From NCBI GenBank assembly GCA_947178045.1, contig CAMWWR010000097.1:1-6948 (forward strand): DNA of 6,948 bases. The letters are read 5' to 3'. The notes beneath the pieces are model-generated. The model was given only the letters and a program-made list of their open reading frames with translations, searched no databases and was not told the origin of the DNA. The position numbers were made by a program, and so were the translations under genes. This document shows, one piece after another, positions 6,176-6,948 of the stretch. Each line of letters starts with the position of its first letter. The first letter of the stretch is position 1. The stretch comes from an uncultured Clostridia bacterium. GTDB lineage: Bacteria > Bacillota > Clostridia > Lachnospirales > Lachnospiraceae.

Positions 6176-6948
6176 ATGGCAGAGGGGAGAAAAAAGAAAT
6201 GTCTGAGCCTGCGCAACGTCGGGGGGAGCTTCGGAAGCGGGCGGAACCAGTTTCAGGCGGGGGACGATGTATCCTTTGATATTTACTACGGGGAGATCCT
6301 TGGATTGGCGGGGGAATCGGGTTCCGGTAAAACGACGCTTGGGCGGGCGATCGTCCGCCTCTGTCCGACGAGCGCGGGCAGCATTATTTTTGAAAACCGG
6401 AAAATCAACGGAACCATTTCAAAGGAGCTCGAGCGCGAGCTCATCCGAAAAATCCAGATGATTTTTCAGGATCCGATGGCATCGCTGAACGAGCGCGCCA
6501 AGATCGATTATATTATTTCGGAGGGGCTTATGAATGTCCGCAGAGACCTTTCCGAGGCAGAGCGGCAGAGGCTGGTGGCAAAAGCGATGCGGGAGGTCGG
6601 CCTGCGCCCGGAGTTTGCGGACCGGTTTCCCCATGAATTCTCCGGAGGGCAGAGGCAGAGGATCGGAATTGCGCGCAGCCTCATTATGAAGCCCTCCCTT
6701 ATTATCGCGGATGAGGCGGTTTCCGCGCTGGATGTCTCGGTCCGGGCGCAGGTGCTGAATCTTCTTTCCGAGGTTCAGAAGAGAGACGGGCTGACCTGTC
6801 TGTTTATCGCACATGATCTGTCGGTCATGCGGGCGGTCTCCGACCGGATTGCCGTTATACGCCGGGGCAGGCTTGTCGAGCTTGCAGGGACGGAGACACT
6901 GTTTTCCCGTCCGCTGCATCCCTACACAAGGGCGCTGCTCTCGGCGGT
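6176..6948 (+). CDS. oppF: OppF, oligopeptide ABC transporter ATP-binding protein (3' end missing)
   Basis: The frame is open from ATG 6176 to the window end (257 complete codons) with no stop, so the gene is cut by the edge. It is the second ATPase of the importer. Motifs: Walker A GESGSGKT (46-53), Q-loop Q98 in IFQDPMASLNERAK, signature FSGGQ (155-159) followed by RQR, Walker B LIIADE (175-180), D-loop SALD (183-186), and H-loop H213 in IAHD. The start of the oligo_HPY region is visible at HPYTRALLSA (248-257). SLRNVGGSFGSGRNQF near the N-terminus fits OppF rather than OppD. Upstream, GAAGGAGG (6155-6162) is 13 bases from the ATG and AGGAAAGG (6164-6171) is four, so initiation here is well supported. 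It lies 176 bases after the oppD stop, a wider gap than usual, but no terminator intervenes. Confidence 0.95.
   Translation, partial: MAEGRKKKCLSLRNVGGSFGSGRNQFQAGDDVSFDIYYGEILGLAGESGSGKTTLGRAIVRLCPTSAGSIIFENRKINGTISKELERELIRKIQMIFQDPMASLNERAKIDYIISEGLMNVRRDLSEAERQRLVAKAMREVGLRPEFADRFPHEFSGGQRQRIGIARSLIMKPSLIIADEAVSALDVSVRAQVLNLLSEVQKRDGLTCLFIAHDLSVMRAVSDRIAVIRRGRLVELAGTETLFSRPLHPYTRALLSA

Overview
The window carries an oligopeptide ABC transporter operon in canonical order on the plus strand: oppA (lipoprotein receptor), oppB and oppC (membrane permeases), oppD and oppF (ATPases). oppF runs off the right edge. At the left edge, pointing the opposite way, is the N-terminal fragment of a DedA-family membrane protein. 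The coding DNA is GC-rich. The organism looks like a Gram-positive anaerobe of the class Clostridia, most likely a Lachnospiraceae-type genome. This rests on the lipobox-anchored receptor, the perfect sigma-A-type promoter, the purine-rich Shine-Dalgarno sites, and the resemblance of the Opp proteins to the clostridial OppABCDF group as I remember it. I ran no database search.

Layout. 1-149 (minus): dedA-like fragment. 150-587: divergent intergenic region. In order it holds a small dyad (192-209), a 203-nt imperfect palindrome that looks like a mobile or repetitive element (239-441), a near-consensus promoter (453-481) and a strong intrinsic-terminator hairpin (487-546). The hairpin begins at about the predicted transcription start and precedes oppA. 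588-2705: oppA, with three tandem 24-bp repeats just after the lipobox. 2719-3657: oppB. 3751-4755: oppC. 4756-4895: a purine-rich spacer. 4896-5999: oppD. 6000-6175: a spacer with a nested GC-rich hairpin. 6176-6948: oppF, incomplete.

How the genes work together. OppA is tethered outside the cell by its lipid anchor and captures peptides. It delivers them to the OppB/OppC channel, and ATP hydrolysis by the OppD/OppF pair drives import. All Walker A, Q-loop, signature, Walker B and H-loop motifs are intact in both ATPases, and both permeases keep the cytoplasmic EAA loop, so the transporter should be functional. No terminator or second convincing promoter was seen between oppA and oppF, which fits one polycistronic mRNA.

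I do not see a new multi-gene system here. The less ordinary material is the control region: the palindrome next to the promoter, and a terminator placed between promoter and first gene (attenuator or small RNA). A second point is an OppD whose C-terminal iron-sulfur-type cysteine motif is replaced throughout.
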